A stretch of DNA of 64,000 nt from an uncultured Bacillota bacterium. GTDB taxonomy: Bacteria; Bacillota_I; Bacilli_A; RFN20; CAG-826. The stretch is from NCBI GenBank assembly GCA_949289845.1, contig CASEPN010000002.1, positions 248,001 to 312,000 on the forward strand. Direction: 5' to 3'. A program made the position numbers and the translations under genes. Below, piece after piece: positions 37,193-46,978 of this stretch (positions within the stretch are counted from its first letter, which is position 1; the number at the start of each line of letters is the position of its first letter). The notes beneath the pieces were generated by a model. It was not told the DNA's origin and did no database searches. It saw nothing but the letters and a program-made list of their open reading frames with translations.

Positions 37193-38854
37193 ATGGACTC
37201 CAAGCTGAAGCAAGCGGGCTACTGGAGGAGGACCTTCGCCTTCCTCATCGACGCCCTTTTCCTCATCCTCTGCACCGTCATCGTCTACGCGAACCTCACC
37301 TCGACCTACCTTATCTCCGCGATGGGCGGGGACAAGGCGAACGAGGAGATGCTCCAGTACGCCTACGATACCGGGCTCTACAACATGGAGGAGACCGAGG
37401 AGGGAGGCTACCGCTTCAAGGACGGGAACGGGTATCTCAGCTACGCGGCCGAGCCCCAGTCCACGACGACTTCGGATTCCGAAGGGAAGGAGGAGACGGT
37501 CGTGACCCAGGAGAAGAGGGGCTACCTCCTTTACTGGGACGCGATGTGGTCCTACTGGACCGGCTTCTTCCTCGAGGACGAGCGCGCGGTCCCCTTGAGC
37601 GAGATGGACGCGGAAGGAAACGAGATCGAGCTCCCGCGCCCGACGGGGACGGACGATCCGAACTTCGCCTCCTACGGGCGCTACTTCAGCCAGGAGTTCA
37701 TGGGGCTCCCCGAGCTCAGCGAGGTCGAGGAGGCGACGAACTGGAAGGAATACGCGGAAACGCACGAGGACTGGGAGCGGAACCTTTCCGACGGGGGCAT
37801 GGGCCAGGGGAAGGTCGGCTACTACCGCTATTCCCTGAACGAGGAGGGATTCGTGGACTACTCGCTCCCGCCCGTCCTCACGAGCGCCTCGGAGGAGGGG
37901 CTTTCCTCCCCGCAGACGAGCGCCCAGTGGTCGAGCGCGCTCCTCGGCCATTTCTACGACCCCGACGTGGGGGAAGGCTGCTACTTCGACCTCGCCGACT
38001 GGGCGATCGGCTGGGGGGACAGCCCCCAGTCCTACTACCGGGAGCGCTATGACGCGATCAACGACTACGCCTCCTATGCGCTCGACGTCGCCTACGCGCC
38101 CTTCCTGTTCCTCTTCTTCTACCTCATCCCCGCCCTCATGCGGGACGGGAAGACGCTAGGGAAGGCGATCCTCCGCATCGCCGTGGTGAAGCGCGAGGGG
38201 ACGAGGATCGGGCCCAAGGAGAGGCTCCTCCGGCCGCTCGTGGTCATGGCGATGCTTTCCCTCATCTTCATCCCGAACCTCTGGCTCTCCCTCATGTTCC
38301 TGATGCTCGTCGTCCTCCTGGACTTCATGCTCATGATCCTTCACAAGTCCCACCTCACCGTGGAGGACATGATCTTCGGCACCATCGTCATCGACGCGAG
38401 GGAGTCCCTCTGGTTCCGGAGCGAGGAGGAGAAGGAACGCTACCTCGCCGCCCACCCGGAGCGGAGCAAGTCCGCCCCCAAGACCCCGGAGGAGGAGCAG
38501 CTGGAGAAAGAGCTCCAGATCCTCGATCTCTCGACGATCGACGCGCGGAGGGAGGAGGCGAGGAGGATGACCTCCTTCGACGCGTTCGAGGAGGAGCAGG
38601 ACCGCCTCCACAAGGAGAGGATCGAGTCGATCCGCGCGGGGACGCTCCCCAGGAAGGAAGAGGTTCCTTCTGGGGAAGAGGAAGGAACGGGGGATATTCC
38701 CGCGGAATCCGCGAAAACTTCGCAGAATCCCTCCGAAAGCGAGAATTATTCCAGAATCCAGGAGGAAGGGGCCCCTTCTGCGGAGGTTTCGGAGGACAAG
38801 GACGAGGATTCCTCCCCGGAATCGGATTTCGCCGACGAAGGCGGGGACGAATAG
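37193..38854 (+). CDS. RDD-family membrane protein with large extracytoplasmic insertion (1 of 3)
   Basis: 553 aa. The RDD helix GYWRRTFAFLIDALFLILC is at about residues 9-27. Then about 250 residues, acidic and Tyr/Trp-rich, interrupt the domain before the other helices (FLFLFFYLIPALMRDGKTLG and following to about 395). The C-terminal about 130 residues are charged and probably cytosolic. RDD proteins are proposed transporters or ion exchangers. The frame continues upstream, but the TATAAT box would lie within it, so ATG 37193 is preferred. Confidence 0.7.
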   Translation: MDSKLKQAGYWRRTFAFLIDALFLILCTVIVYANLTSTYLISAMGGDKANEEMLQYAYDTGLYNMEETEEGGYRFKDGNGYLSYAAEPQSTTTSDSEGKEETVVTQEKRGYLLYWDAMWSYWTGFFLEDERAVPLSEMDAEGNEIELPRPTGTDDPNFASYGRYFSQEFMGLPELSEVEEATNWKEYAETHEDWERNLSDGGMGQGKVGYYRYSLNEEGFVDYSLPPVLTSASEEGLSSPQTSAQWSSALLGHFYDPDVGEGCYFDLADWAIGWGDSPQSYYRERYDAINDYASYALDVAYAPFLFLFFYLIPALMRDGKTLGKAILRIAVVKREGTRIGPKERLLRPLVVMAMLSLIFIPNLWLSLMFLMLVVLLDFMLMILHKSHLTVEDMIFGTIVIDARESLWFRSEEEKERYLAAHPERSKSAPKTPEEEQLEKELQILDLSTIDARREEARRMTSFDAFEEEQDRLHKERIESIRAGTLPRKEEVPSGEEEGTGDIPAESAKTSQNPSESENYSRIQEEGAPSAEVSEDKDEDSSPESDFADEGGDE

Positions 38855-38857
38855 GGA

Positions 38858-39946
38858 ATGGCCCGGGAAGACGACTACGCGGAGGAGGGGTATCCCCTCG
38901 CTCCGCTCCTCCTGAGGATCAGCGCCGCGGCGCTGGACGCGGCCTTTGCCTCCGCGCTCTTCTTCCTTCTCGCCGTCTTCCTATATCCGCATGGCGGCTT
39001 CCCTACCTTGGGGAAGGCGATCGGGATGGAGGAGGACTGGGCGACGATCGAGCGCTACCTCGCCGCCTCCGGACTCATGGAGACGGAGGAGGCGGACGGG
39101 ATCCTCGTCCCCACCCAGGACATCGTCTCCGACGACTGGGAGGACTACGAGAGGAGCATCCGTTACTACTATTTCGACTACCAGCTTCTCGAGGACCCTT
39201 CCCTGAACCCGAACCCGCATCCGGAATGGGCGAGGGAGCGATGGTACAACGTGAACGTCCTCGGGCTTCCGGAAAGCGAGTCCGCGGTGAACGAATCCCC
39301 CTTGTTTTCCTTCGGCAGGGACGAGGAAGGGAACGCGGACCTCGACGTCCCCGCGGAACTGAGGCCCGGGCTTTTCGAGGAAGGGGAGGGGGGAGAGCCC
39401 GTCCTTGGGGAAGAGGCCGAGAAGGACCTTCTTTCCTTCTACCAGGAGCAGTACCGGATCGCCCAGGACAGAATCGTCGCCGAGGAGTTCTACCAGGCGC
39501 CCTATTCCCGTTATGAGACGGGGCATTTCCTGACTCTCGGGATCGCTCTTTCCATTCCTGTGCTCGTCTTCTATCTCGCGGTGCCCCTCCTTTCCCGGAA
39601 CGGGGCGACGTTCGGGAAGATGATCTTCCGCCTGGGGCTCCTTCGCTACGACGGGATGCCCTTGCCGCGCCTCCTCATCGTCCCTCGGGCGATCCCCCTT
39701 CTCTTCAGCCTTCTGGGGGCGCTTCTTGCCAACGAAGTCATCGTCTCCGGCTCGATCCTCCTCCTCGTCTTCCTCATCAGCCTGACCACCGGGCTCCTTA
39801 CCCCCAAGAGGAGGGCCCTCCACGACTACTGCGCGATGTCCGTCGTGACGAGGGCCTGGGCCAGCGAAAGGGCCCATGAGCCGGACTTCCTCGACATCGT
39901 CCGGAACGGACCTCCTGGGAAGGAGGATGAGGAAGATGGAAGGTAG
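38858..39946 (+). CDS. RDD-family membrane protein with large insertion (2 of 3)
   Basis: 362 aa. First helix about 15-42 (LLLRISAAALDAAFASALFF, a degenerate RDD motif), then an outer region of about 180 residues with RWYNVNVLGLPES. Further helices follow, with SRNGATFGKMIFRLGLLRYD and a C-terminal RRALHDYCAM that is typical of RDD proteins. Starts 4 nt after the previous gene and overlaps the next by 11 nt. Confidence 0.7.
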   Translation: MAREDDYAEEGYPLAPLLLRISAAALDAAFASALFFLLAVFLYPHGGFPTLGKAIGMEEDWATIERYLAASGLMETEEADGILVPTQDIVSDDWEDYERSIRYYYFDYQLLEDPSLNPNPHPEWARERWYNVNVLGLPESESAVNESPLFSFGRDEEGNADLDVPAELRPGLFEEGEGGEPVLGEEAEKDLLSFYQEQYRIAQDRIVAEEFYQAPYSRYETGHFLTLGIALSIPVLVFYLAVPLLSRNGATFGKMIFRLGLLRYDGMPLPRLLIVPRAIPLLFSLLGALLANEVIVSGSILLLVFLISLTTGLLTPKRRALHDYCAMSVVTRAWASERAHEPDFLDIVRNGPPGKEDEEDGR

Positions 39947-41111
39947 GAAGTACGTCGAGGCGCCTCTCCACAGGCGCTTCCTGGCCTCCCTCGCCGACCT
40001 CGCCCTCTTCCTTTTCGTCTTCCTCGGGATCTTCGCGATCTTCGAGGCGGCCTTCTCCGCGAGCGACTGGTACAAGGGGGCGCACCAAAGGACGGAGGCG
40101 CTCCTTTCCGAGTCTCTTCTCTTCGTCCAGGGCGAGGACGGGGAATGGGGCGCCCCGACGGGGGCCAAGGACTACCTCGCCTACCAGGACCTCCTCCTTT
40201 CCTACTATGAGGAAGGCATCCACGAGACCGTGCCCGAGGAAGCCCCCGACCTCAAGGGGAGAAGCCTCGCCTACTGGTACAACGTCAACGTCATCGGCCT
40301 CGAGGACATCGACCGCGTCTATGGTTACCTGGAGCTTTCTTCTCCTGCGAAGGAAAAGGGGAAGGAGCTCTTCCAGTGGCCCCTCCTTCCGGACGGGACG
40401 GTGGACAAGGGCGGCCTCGCCGTGCCCGCGGACAAGCTTTTCCAGAGCGGCTCGGCCTACGACGAGGAAGGGAACGCGCGCCCTCTCGCGAACCTGACGG
40501 AAGAGGGAAGGGAGGACCTCCTCCTCTTCTTCTATGACGAAAGCGGGGCTTCCCCTTCCGTCTACTACAACGTCGCGGAATCCTTCTTCTCCTCCTCCCC
40601 CTACCAGTCGCTCCTCAACGAGGAGAAGGCGATCCGCAGGGCCTATCCGATGGCGATCGGGCTCGCCATCGCCTTCCCCCTCGTCTACCTCCTGCCGGCG
40701 CTTCTTTTCCGGAATGGGGAGACTATCGGCAAGAAGGCCCTGAGGATCGGCCTCGTCAACACGCTCGGCTACCAGGTGACGAGGCCGCAGATGTGCCTCC
40801 GGACGCTTCCTTCCTACTTCTTCGGGGCGATCATCCTTCTCTTCGTCCCCCAGGAGACGGCCGCCCTCGCGATCCTTCTCGGCGTGCTCCTTCTTTCCTA
40901 CCTCCTCTCCCTCTTCACGAACGGCCACCGGGCGATCCACGACTACATCGGGGCGACGATCGCCGTCGACATGCGCTCGAGCTCGGTCTATCGCTCGCGG
41001 GCGGAGGAGGAGGCGGCCGAGGAACTCATCCGCAAGGCGGGCGAGGAGGGCGAGCGCCTCCTGGAGGCTGGCGAGAAGGCACTTGAAGAGGAGAGGAAGG
41101 AAGAGGGATAA
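39936..41111 (+). CDS. RDD-family membrane protein with large insertion (3 of 3)
   Basis: 391 aa from ATG 39936, 9 nt after AAGGAGG. HRRFLASLADLALFLFVFLG is the first RDD helix. The outer loop (about 200 residues) shares YWYNVNVIGLEDI with the second paralogue. The returning helices carry FRNGETIGKKALRIGLVN and GHRAIHDYIGATI, classic RDD features. The C-terminal tail is charged. All three genes form one operon. No terminator is visible before the ABC operon promoter. Confidence 0.75.
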   Translation: MEGRKYVEAPLHRRFLASLADLALFLFVFLGIFAIFEAAFSASDWYKGAHQRTEALLSESLLFVQGEDGEWGAPTGAKDYLAYQDLLLSYYEEGIHETVPEEAPDLKGRSLAYWYNVNVIGLEDIDRVYGYLELSSPAKEKGKELFQWPLLPDGTVDKGGLAVPADKLFQSGSAYDEEGNARPLANLTEEGREDLLLFFYDESGASPSVYYNVAESFFSSSPYQSLLNEEKAIRRAYPMAIGLAIAFPLVYLLPALLFRNGETIGKKALRIGLVNTLGYQVTRPQMCLRTLPSYFFGAIILLFVPQETAALAILLGVLLLSYLLSLFTNGHRAIHDYIGATIAVDMRSSSVYRSRAEEEAAEELIRKAGEEGERLLEAGEKALEEERKEEG

Positions 41112-41142
41112 TTCCGATTACATCTTAAAGAATCGCGCGCGT

Positions 41143-41202
41143 GGAAAGCGCTTCACGAGCAAGAGGGGGCTTGTTGTCGCACCCTCTCTCCCGTGCTATC
41201 CT
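41143..41202 (+). promoter_or_regulatory. CcpA/LacI-like operator and promoter of the ABC-nuclease operon
   Basis: GGAAAGCGCTTC (41143-41154) shares its core with the fba palindrome at 14891. Downstream TTGTCG (41174-41179), 17-nt spacer, TATCCT (41197-41202). The operator would sit 20 nt upstream of the -35. Confidence 0.45.
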
Positions 41203-41241
41203 CGCTCTGACTGAAGAGGTCGCGATTCCAGGAGGAACAGG

Positions 41242-43203
41242 ATGGAAGTCAAGATCGAAGAGCTCTCCAAGGTCTTCCGGAGCCACAAGGGCTCTCACAT
41301 GACCGCGGTCGACCGCATGTCGTTTACGATTCCGGACGGCAAGCTGGTCGGTCTCCTCGGCCCCTCGGGATGCGGCAAGTCCACGACGCTCTACATGATC
41401 GCCGGACTTCATAAGCCGACCGGGGGGCATATTTATTTCGGGGAGGAGGAAGTCACCAACGTCCCGCCGGAGAACCGCGGGATCGGCCTCGTCTTCCAGA
41501 ACTACGCCCTCTACCCTCACTTCACCGTCCAGCAGAACATCACCTTCCCGCTCGACAACGTCCGCCTTCCCGGCGCCTACGGGAACGAGCAGGACGCCGT
41601 GAGGAGCGCGAAGGACGCCCTTTCCGAGCTTTCCCTCAAGATCAGGAGGGACAGGATGGCCCTGGGGAAGTACGAGAAGATGGAAGGGGAAGGGACCCTC
41701 GCCACCGAGGAAGAGATCGAGTCCCTCAGGAATGACCTCGAGAGCAAGAAGGCCGCGCTCGATGAGGAGCGGGACGTCTACTCCATCAAGGCCAAGGCCG
41801 CCTCGGAACGGAGGAGGGAGCGCCTTCACCGGAAGCACGTCGCTTCCGCGGAAAAGGACGTCCTCCGCGGGGAGAAGACGCTCCTCGTCCTTGAGAAGGA
41901 GCATGCCGACGAGCGCGACATCGAGCTCACGAAGGAAGATAACGCCAGACGCCAGGCCGCCCTCGACAAGGTGCGCTCGGAGCACGAGGCGCTCGAAAGG
42001 AATGCCCAGGAGGCCGAGAACGCCTATGCCGAGCTGAAGGCCCGCAGCCCCGAGCAGGCCTCGGGGAAGGCATACCGCCTCGCCCTCAAGGCGTTCAAGG
42101 AAGCCGGGAAGAAGCTCCGGTCCAGGGAGCGTCCCGTCCGCGAGCTCGCCCGCATCCGCGAGGAAGCGCCTCTCGACGAGGAGAGGAAGACCGAGCTCGA
42201 GGCCCGGCTCCACGAGGCCGAGGAGGCGCTCGAGGCCGCCAAGGCCGCCTTCGAGGAACTGAAGAAGAGCAACCCGCGCCAGGCGAAGATCGCCAACAAG
42301 AAGCGCCTCTCCCAGAGCGAGAAGACGGCGATCGCCCACGAGATGGCGAAGATCGTCGACATCGAGCCCTACCTCGCGCGGAAGCCGAAGGAGCTCTCCG
42401 GCGGCCAGCAGCAGCGCGTCGCCATCGCCCGTGCCCTCGCGAAGAAGCCGTCCGTGCTCCTCCTCGACGAGCCGCTCTCGAACCTCGACGCCCGCCTCCG
42501 CCTCCAGACGAGGGAGGAGATCAAGCGCATCCAGCGCTCGACGGGCATCACCACCGTCTTCGTCACCCACGACCAGGAGGAGGCGATGTCGATCAGCGAC
42601 GTCATCGTCGTCATGAAGCTCGGCATCATCCAGCAGATCGGGAAGCCCCAGGACGTCTACGACGAGCCGGCGAACCTCTTCGTCGCGAAGTTCCTCGGCT
42701 CGCCTGCGATCAATGTCTTCGACGGCGAGATCAAGGACGGGAAGCTTTACCTGAACGGCGTCCTCTTCGACGAGGACGAGTGCTACGGGAAGCCTTACCG
42801 CAAGACCGTCTACGACGGGAAGGCGCTCACCCTCGACGACGTCGCCGAGAAGAACGTCGACGCCGGGGTCGACATCGAGGAGAACCCCGAGGTCGCCCTC
42901 CAGACCGTCCCGAGCCACGTCGAGGAGGTCCATGACCGTCCCGTCAAGATCGCCGTCCGCCCCGAGGCCTTCGGGCTCGCCGCCCCCGCCGCCAAGCGCG
43001 GGGTCGTCCCCGTCGCCGTCGAGATGATCCAGCACATCGGGCGCGACATCTCGATCGTCGGCGAGGTCAAGGAGCAGCCGGGGAACGGCGTCAAGGTCAT
43101 CATCCCGAGCGAGCTCCGCGAGAAGGTCGGCGGCAAGGAGGAGATCCGCCTCCTTGCCAAGCGCTTCTACGTCTTCGAGGAAGAGGGGGAGAGGATCAAG
43201 TGA
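41242..43203 (+). CDS. ABC transporter ATPase (MsmX/UgpC/MalK type) with long coiled-coil insertion
   Basis: 653 aa, nearly twice the usual about 370. Walker A GPSGCGKS at 40-47 and Q-loop [12 protein letters not shown] near 85-96. The signature LSGGQQQR does not come until 385. In between, about residues 108-355 form a Lys/Glu/Ala-rich coiled coil (heptad-like runs such as [16 protein letters not shown]). Walker [12 protein letters not shown] and the MalK-type regulatory domain are normal. Mycoplasma transporter ATPases carry similar insertions. GGAGGAACAG precedes the ATG. It probably energises the two downstream permeases. Confidence 0.9.
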   Translation: MEVKIEELSKVFRSHKGSHMTAVDRMSFTIPDGKLVGLLGPSGCGKSTTLYMIAGLHKPTGGHIYFGEEEVTNVPPENRGIGLVFQNYALYPHFTVQQNITFPLDNVRLPGAYGNEQDAVRSAKDALSELSLKIRRDRMALGKYEKMEGEGTLATEEEIESLRNDLESKKAALDEERDVYSIKAKAASERRRERLHRKHVASAEKDVLRGEKTLLVLEKEHADERDIELTKEDNARRQAALDKVRSEHEALERNAQEAENAYAELKARSPEQASGKAYRLALKAFKEAGKKLRSRERPVRELARIREEAPLDEERKTELEARLHEAEEALEAAKAAFEELKKSNPRQAKIANKKRLSQSEKTAIAHEMAKIVDIEPYLARKPKELSGGQQQRVAIARALAKKPSVLLLDEPLSNLDARLRLQTREEIKRIQRSTGITTVFVTHDQEEAMSISDVIVVMKLGIIQQIGKPQDVYDEPANLFVAKFLGSPAINVFDGEIKDGKLYLNGVLFDEDECYGKPYRKTVYDGKALTLDDVAEKNVDAGVDIEENPEVALQTVPSHVEEVHDRPVKIAVRPEAFGLAAPAAKRGVVPVAVEMIQHIGRDISIVGEVKEQPGNGVKVIIPSELREKVGGKEEIRLLAKRFYVFEEEGERIK

Positions 43204-44276
43204 GCCTAGCTGCCAGCCCCCGGGCGAATCTCAAGGAGAACATCCGCTACGCCTTCAGCCGGCCGACGCCGGCGATGGAGCGCGAGCATGAGGAGATGGT
43301 CCTCCGCTCCACCCTTTCGGTGAAGCGCGCCTCGCGCCTGAGGATCGGAGAGGCGGGGAAGGCGTGGATCGCCCTCATCCCTGCGCTCATCTTCCTCACC
43401 TTCTTCATGATTTACCCGATCATCAACTCCTTCCTCATGTCCTTCTTCGAGAAGTTCACCTTCGTCGGAGGGACGAACACCTCCTTCGTCATCACCAACG
43501 TCATCGCCGCGCTCCAGAACTCGCGCGTGAAGGACCCGGTCTTCGGCTTCGGGAACTACGTCAACGTCCTGAACGACAACCTCTTCACCAAGGCGCTCGG
43601 GAACACGGCGCTCATGGTCGTCTTCAGCGTGCCCCTGACGATCATCATCGGGCTTCTCATCGCCGTCGCCCTTTATTCCATCAAGCCTTTGCAGGGATTC
43701 TTCCAGACGGTTTTCTTCCTTCCCTACGTGACGAACACGATCGCCCTGGGCATGGTGTTCCAGACGATTTTCTCCAGGGGCGGCCTCTTCAACGCGATGT
43801 TCGGCCTCGGGGACGTGGCGTGGATCGACGTGACCGCCAACCGCTGGTCGATGTTCTTCGTCCTCGTCGTCTACGCCATCTGGAACGGCCTCGCCTTCAA
43901 GATCCTCGTCTTCATGTCGGGGCTCGCCTCGATCGACCGCCAGTACTACGACGCGGCCAGGATCGACGGGGCGAAGCGCTCCACCATCCTCCGCCGCATC
44001 ACCATCCCCCTCCTCAGCCCGCAGATCCTCTACATCACGATCACGAGCTTCATCGGCGCCTTCAAGGCTTACACCGAGGTCATGTCGATCTTCGGCGGGA
44101 ACAACGACTTCGGCGGCACGACCAAGCAGGAATGGATCACCGTCGTCGGCTACATCTACACTTACATCGACAGCGCCCCCGACCGCGCGGCGGCCGGGTC
44201 GATGGTGCTCCTCGTCATCATCCTCCTCATCACCCTCGTCCAGATGGTGGTGAGCAAGAAGAGGGTCCACTACTAG
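43200..44276 (+). CDS. ABC transporter permease (MalF/UgpA type)
   Basis: 358 aa. Start GTG overlaps the ATPase stop (GTGA) with GGGGGAGAGG upstream. A cytosolic N-terminal region of about 50 residues precedes six helices. The EAA-like loop is [20 protein letters not shown]. It pairs with the next permease and the tandem lipoprotein receptors. Confidence 0.9.
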   Translation: MSLAASPRANLKENIRYAFSRPTPAMEREHEEMVLRSTLSVKRASRLRIGEAGKAWIALIPALIFLTFFMIYPIINSFLMSFFEKFTFVGGTNTSFVITNVIAALQNSRVKDPVFGFGNYVNVLNDNLFTKALGNTALMVVFSVPLTIIIGLLIAVALYSIKPLQGFFQTVFFLPYVTNTIALGMVFQTIFSRGGLFNAMFGLGDVAWIDVTANRWSMFFVLVVYAIWNGLAFKILVFMSGLASIDRQYYDAARIDGAKRSTILRRITIPLLSPQILYITITSFIGAFKAYTEVMSIFGGNNDFGGTTKQEWITVVGYIYTYIDSAPDRAAAGSMVLLVIILLITLVQMVVSKKRVHY

Positions 44277-44287
44277 GAGGGAACGAG

Positions 44288-45271
44288 ATGGCAGCGCACG
44301 AGACCTACTTCGCCACGACGAAGCAGCTGCGGCTATACAAGGCCAAGCAGATCCTCCACAACGTCCTCGTATACGGCTTCCTTACGCTCGTGGGAATCTT
44401 CATCGTCATCCCCTTCCTCTACATGATCATCGCGAGCTTCCGGAACCCGACCGCCTTCGACCAGGAGGACGCCTTCCACATGTTCGTCCTCTTCCCGAAC
44501 TGGTGGAACGACAGCCTCCTCCAGCCCAACTACACGCTGGACAACTACATCACCGTCTTCACTTACCGCGGCGCGAGCGGCCATTCGATCAACTTCGGGC
44601 TCTACTACGCGAACACCCTCTTCGTCTCTGCCGTCTCGACGATCTTCACCATCGCGACCTCGGTCCTCGCCGCCTTTGCCTTCGCGCGCTGCGAGTTCAA
44701 GGGGAAGAACCTTCTCTTCACCATCCTCCTGGCCACGATGATGATCCCGGGCGAGATGATGGTCATCACCAACTACCAGACGGTCAAGATCATCGGCTGG
44801 GAGAACACGTATAGCGCCCTGATATTCGTCCACGGCGTCTCCGTCTTCTACATCTTCTACCTCCGCCAGACCTTCCAGCAGATCCCCAACGAGCTCTTCC
44901 TCGCCGCGAAGGTGGACGGCTACGGCCACTTCCGCTATCTCTGGAGGGTCATGATCCCCATCGCCTCCCCGACGATCCTGACGATCGCCATCCTCTCCCT
45001 CATGGGCGCCTGGAACGCCTACGTGTGGCCGAACCTCGTCGCCTCCGGCACCTACAAGAACGCCTGGATGTTCGGGATGAAGGAGGGCTGGTCGATGTGG
45101 CTGGTGTCCAACGGCCTCATGAACCTCTTCTCCAACACCGACACGGGCCTCGACCACCAGACGGTCCGCATCGCCGGCTCCGTCATCGTCACCGCGCCCC
45201 TCTTCCTCTTCTTCCTCATCTTCCGGAAGTACATCATGCGCGGCATCTCGCGCTCGGGCATCAAGGGATAG
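44288..45271 (+). CDS. ABC transporter permease (MalG/UgpE type)
   Basis: 327 aa, ATG 44288 with GGAGGGAACG upstream. Six helices; first at about 28-50 (VLVYGFLTLVGIFIVIPFLY). EAA loop ELFLAAKVDGYGHFRYLWRV. Includes a long outer loop after the first helix (about 55-105). Forms the second half of the membrane channel. Confidence 0.9.
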   Translation: MAAHETYFATTKQLRLYKAKQILHNVLVYGFLTLVGIFIVIPFLYMIIASFRNPTAFDQEDAFHMFVLFPNWWNDSLLQPNYTLDNYITVFTYRGASGHSINFGLYYANTLFVSAVSTIFTIATSVLAAFAFARCEFKGKNLLFTILLATMMIPGEMMVITNYQTVKIIGWENTYSALIFVHGVSVFYIFYLRQTFQQIPNELFLAAKVDGYGHFRYLWRVMIPIASPTILTIAILSLMGAWNAYVWPNLVASGTYKNAWMFGMKEGWSMWLVSNGLMNLFSNTDTGLDHQTVRIAGSVIVTAPLFLFFLIFRKYIMRGISRSGIKG

Positions 45272-45335
45272 CCCGAAGAACTTGGCCAAACGGGACATCG
45301 GAGTCCCGCGGCAATATCTAGAAAGGACAAGAAAC

Positions 45336-46970
45336 ATGCAGAAGAAAGCCTTCTCTCTTCTCGCCTTCTCCGCCATCGCCATCGCGGCCGGGGCCGGGCT
45401 GAGCTCCTGCGGAGCCCCATCCACGGGCGCCGACTACGTCCCGGACATGGGCGTGGACACCCGCGGGGTCGAGATCACCTTCTGGACCGGCTTCGGGGAC
45501 ACCGTCTCCGGGCAGCTCAACCAGGTGATCGAGGACTTCGAGGAAGCCACGGGGATCGTCGTGAACCACGAGTCCATCCAGGGCGGCTACGACGGGCTCG
45601 CCAAGCAGATCAACCTGAGCGCCTCCAGCGACACCTACCCGAACGTCGCCGTCGGCTACCCTGACCACATGGCCTCCTATCGCGACTCCGACATCATCAT
45701 GAGGCTCGACCAGTTCATCGAGCATGACGGGGAGATCCCGGCTTCCAGGAGCGGCACCGCCGCGGACCCGAACGCCGAGGGCACCTTCGAGGAGCTTCCG
45801 GCCTTCGACTACGACGACTTCTTCCAGGACTACAAGATCGAGAACGAGTCCCTCGAGTACAAGGAGGACGGGACGGGCTACATCCTCGGCGTCCCCTTCA
45901 ACAAGTCGACCGAGGTCATGGTGTATAACGCCACCTTCTTCGAGAACCCCCTCATCGTCGAGGCCGGCATCAAGCTCCCCGAGACCTGGGACGAGGTCCT
46001 GACCGAGGGGAAGGAGATCATCTCGTGGATCAAGGGCAAGGACGGCTTCGGCAAGATCATCATGGCCGACGGCACCGTCTATGAGGACATGAAGGATGTC
46101 CCGACCCACGAGGACCCCACCCATCCCGGCACCATGCTGACCGACCCGATCCTCCTCAACCTCGACAACGTCGCCGAGGATAGCTTCTACCCCCTCTCCT
46201 ACGACTCCCAGGCGAACTTCTTCATCACCGCGGTCCGCCAGTGGGGCGGGGCCTACACCGAGGTCGACCCCGTCACCCTCGAGGGCAAGATCGTCTTCGA
46301 TAACGACGGGACGAAGGCCGCCCTCACCAAGCTCAACGAGCTTTACGAGGCCCACGTCCTCGGCATCCCGGCGAGCTTCGGCGAGAGCAGCTACTGCAGC
46401 GCCCACTACAAGGTCAACGAGTCGCTCATGAACGTCGGCAGCTCCGCCGGCGTCAACAACTGCGCCGCCGCCCCGGCCTTCGACAGCAAGATCGCCCCGG
46501 TGCCCTATAACAGCGCCGACAGCAAGTTCGTCATCTCGCAGGGGACGAACCTCATCCTCTTCAAGGCCCACTCCGGCGACGAGGAGCTGAACGACAAGCA
46601 GCTGGTCGCCTCCTGGAAGCTCCTCAAGTACCTTTCCCAGGTGGGGAACGGCAAGTTCGCGATGCTCTCCGGCTACTTCCCGACCTGCGAGACCGCGCAG
46701 CAGGACGATGGCTACCAGGAGTTCATGAACGCCGAGCCGGGCAAGGGCGAGACCGAGGCCTACACCCTCCAGCGCTACGCCGCCCAGGTGAACAACAACG
46801 TCTACATGGACGAGGACGAGGCCTGGACGAAGTTCGTCGACCCGGGCTTCAGCGGCTCCTCCTTCATCCGCCAGAGGGTGGACACCATCACCGGGCAGGT
46901 CTTCATCGACGGCAAGAGCCCCGATGAGGTCATCCGCACGATCTACAACGACCTCCGCGACTACCAGTGA
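45336..46970 (+). CDS. Extracellular substrate-binding lipoprotein (1 of 2)
   Basis: 544 aa from ATG 45336 (AAAGGAC upstream). Lipobox GLSSC with Cys25. The start of the mature domain ITFWTGFGDTVSGQLNQ is of the cluster-B solute-binding family; GVPFNKSTEVMVYNATFF is the ligand-cleft hinge region often seen in sugar-type receptors. It is a tandem paralogue of the next gene. The bound ligand is not clear. Confidence 0.85.
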   Translation: MQKKAFSLLAFSAIAIAAGAGLSSCGAPSTGADYVPDMGVDTRGVEITFWTGFGDTVSGQLNQVIEDFEEATGIVVNHESIQGGYDGLAKQINLSASSDTYPNVAVGYPDHMASYRDSDIIMRLDQFIEHDGEIPASRSGTAADPNAEGTFEELPAFDYDDFFQDYKIENESLEYKEDGTGYILGVPFNKSTEVMVYNATFFENPLIVEAGIKLPETWDEVLTEGKEIISWIKGKDGFGKIIMADGTVYEDMKDVPTHEDPTHPGTMLTDPILLNLDNVAEDSFYPLSYDSQANFFITAVRQWGGAYTEVDPVTLEGKIVFDNDGTKAALTKLNELYEAHVLGIPASFGESSYCSAHYKVNESLMNVGSSAGVNNCAAAPAFDSKIAPVPYNSADSKFVISQGTNLILFKAHSGDEELNDKQLVASWKLLKYLSQVGNGKFAMLSGYFPTCETAQQDDGYQEFMNAEPGKGETEAYTLQRYAAQVNNNVYMDEDEAWTKFVDPGFSGSSFIRQRVDTITGQVFIDGKSPDEVIRTIYNDLRDYQ

Positions 46971-46978
46971 GGAAACGA

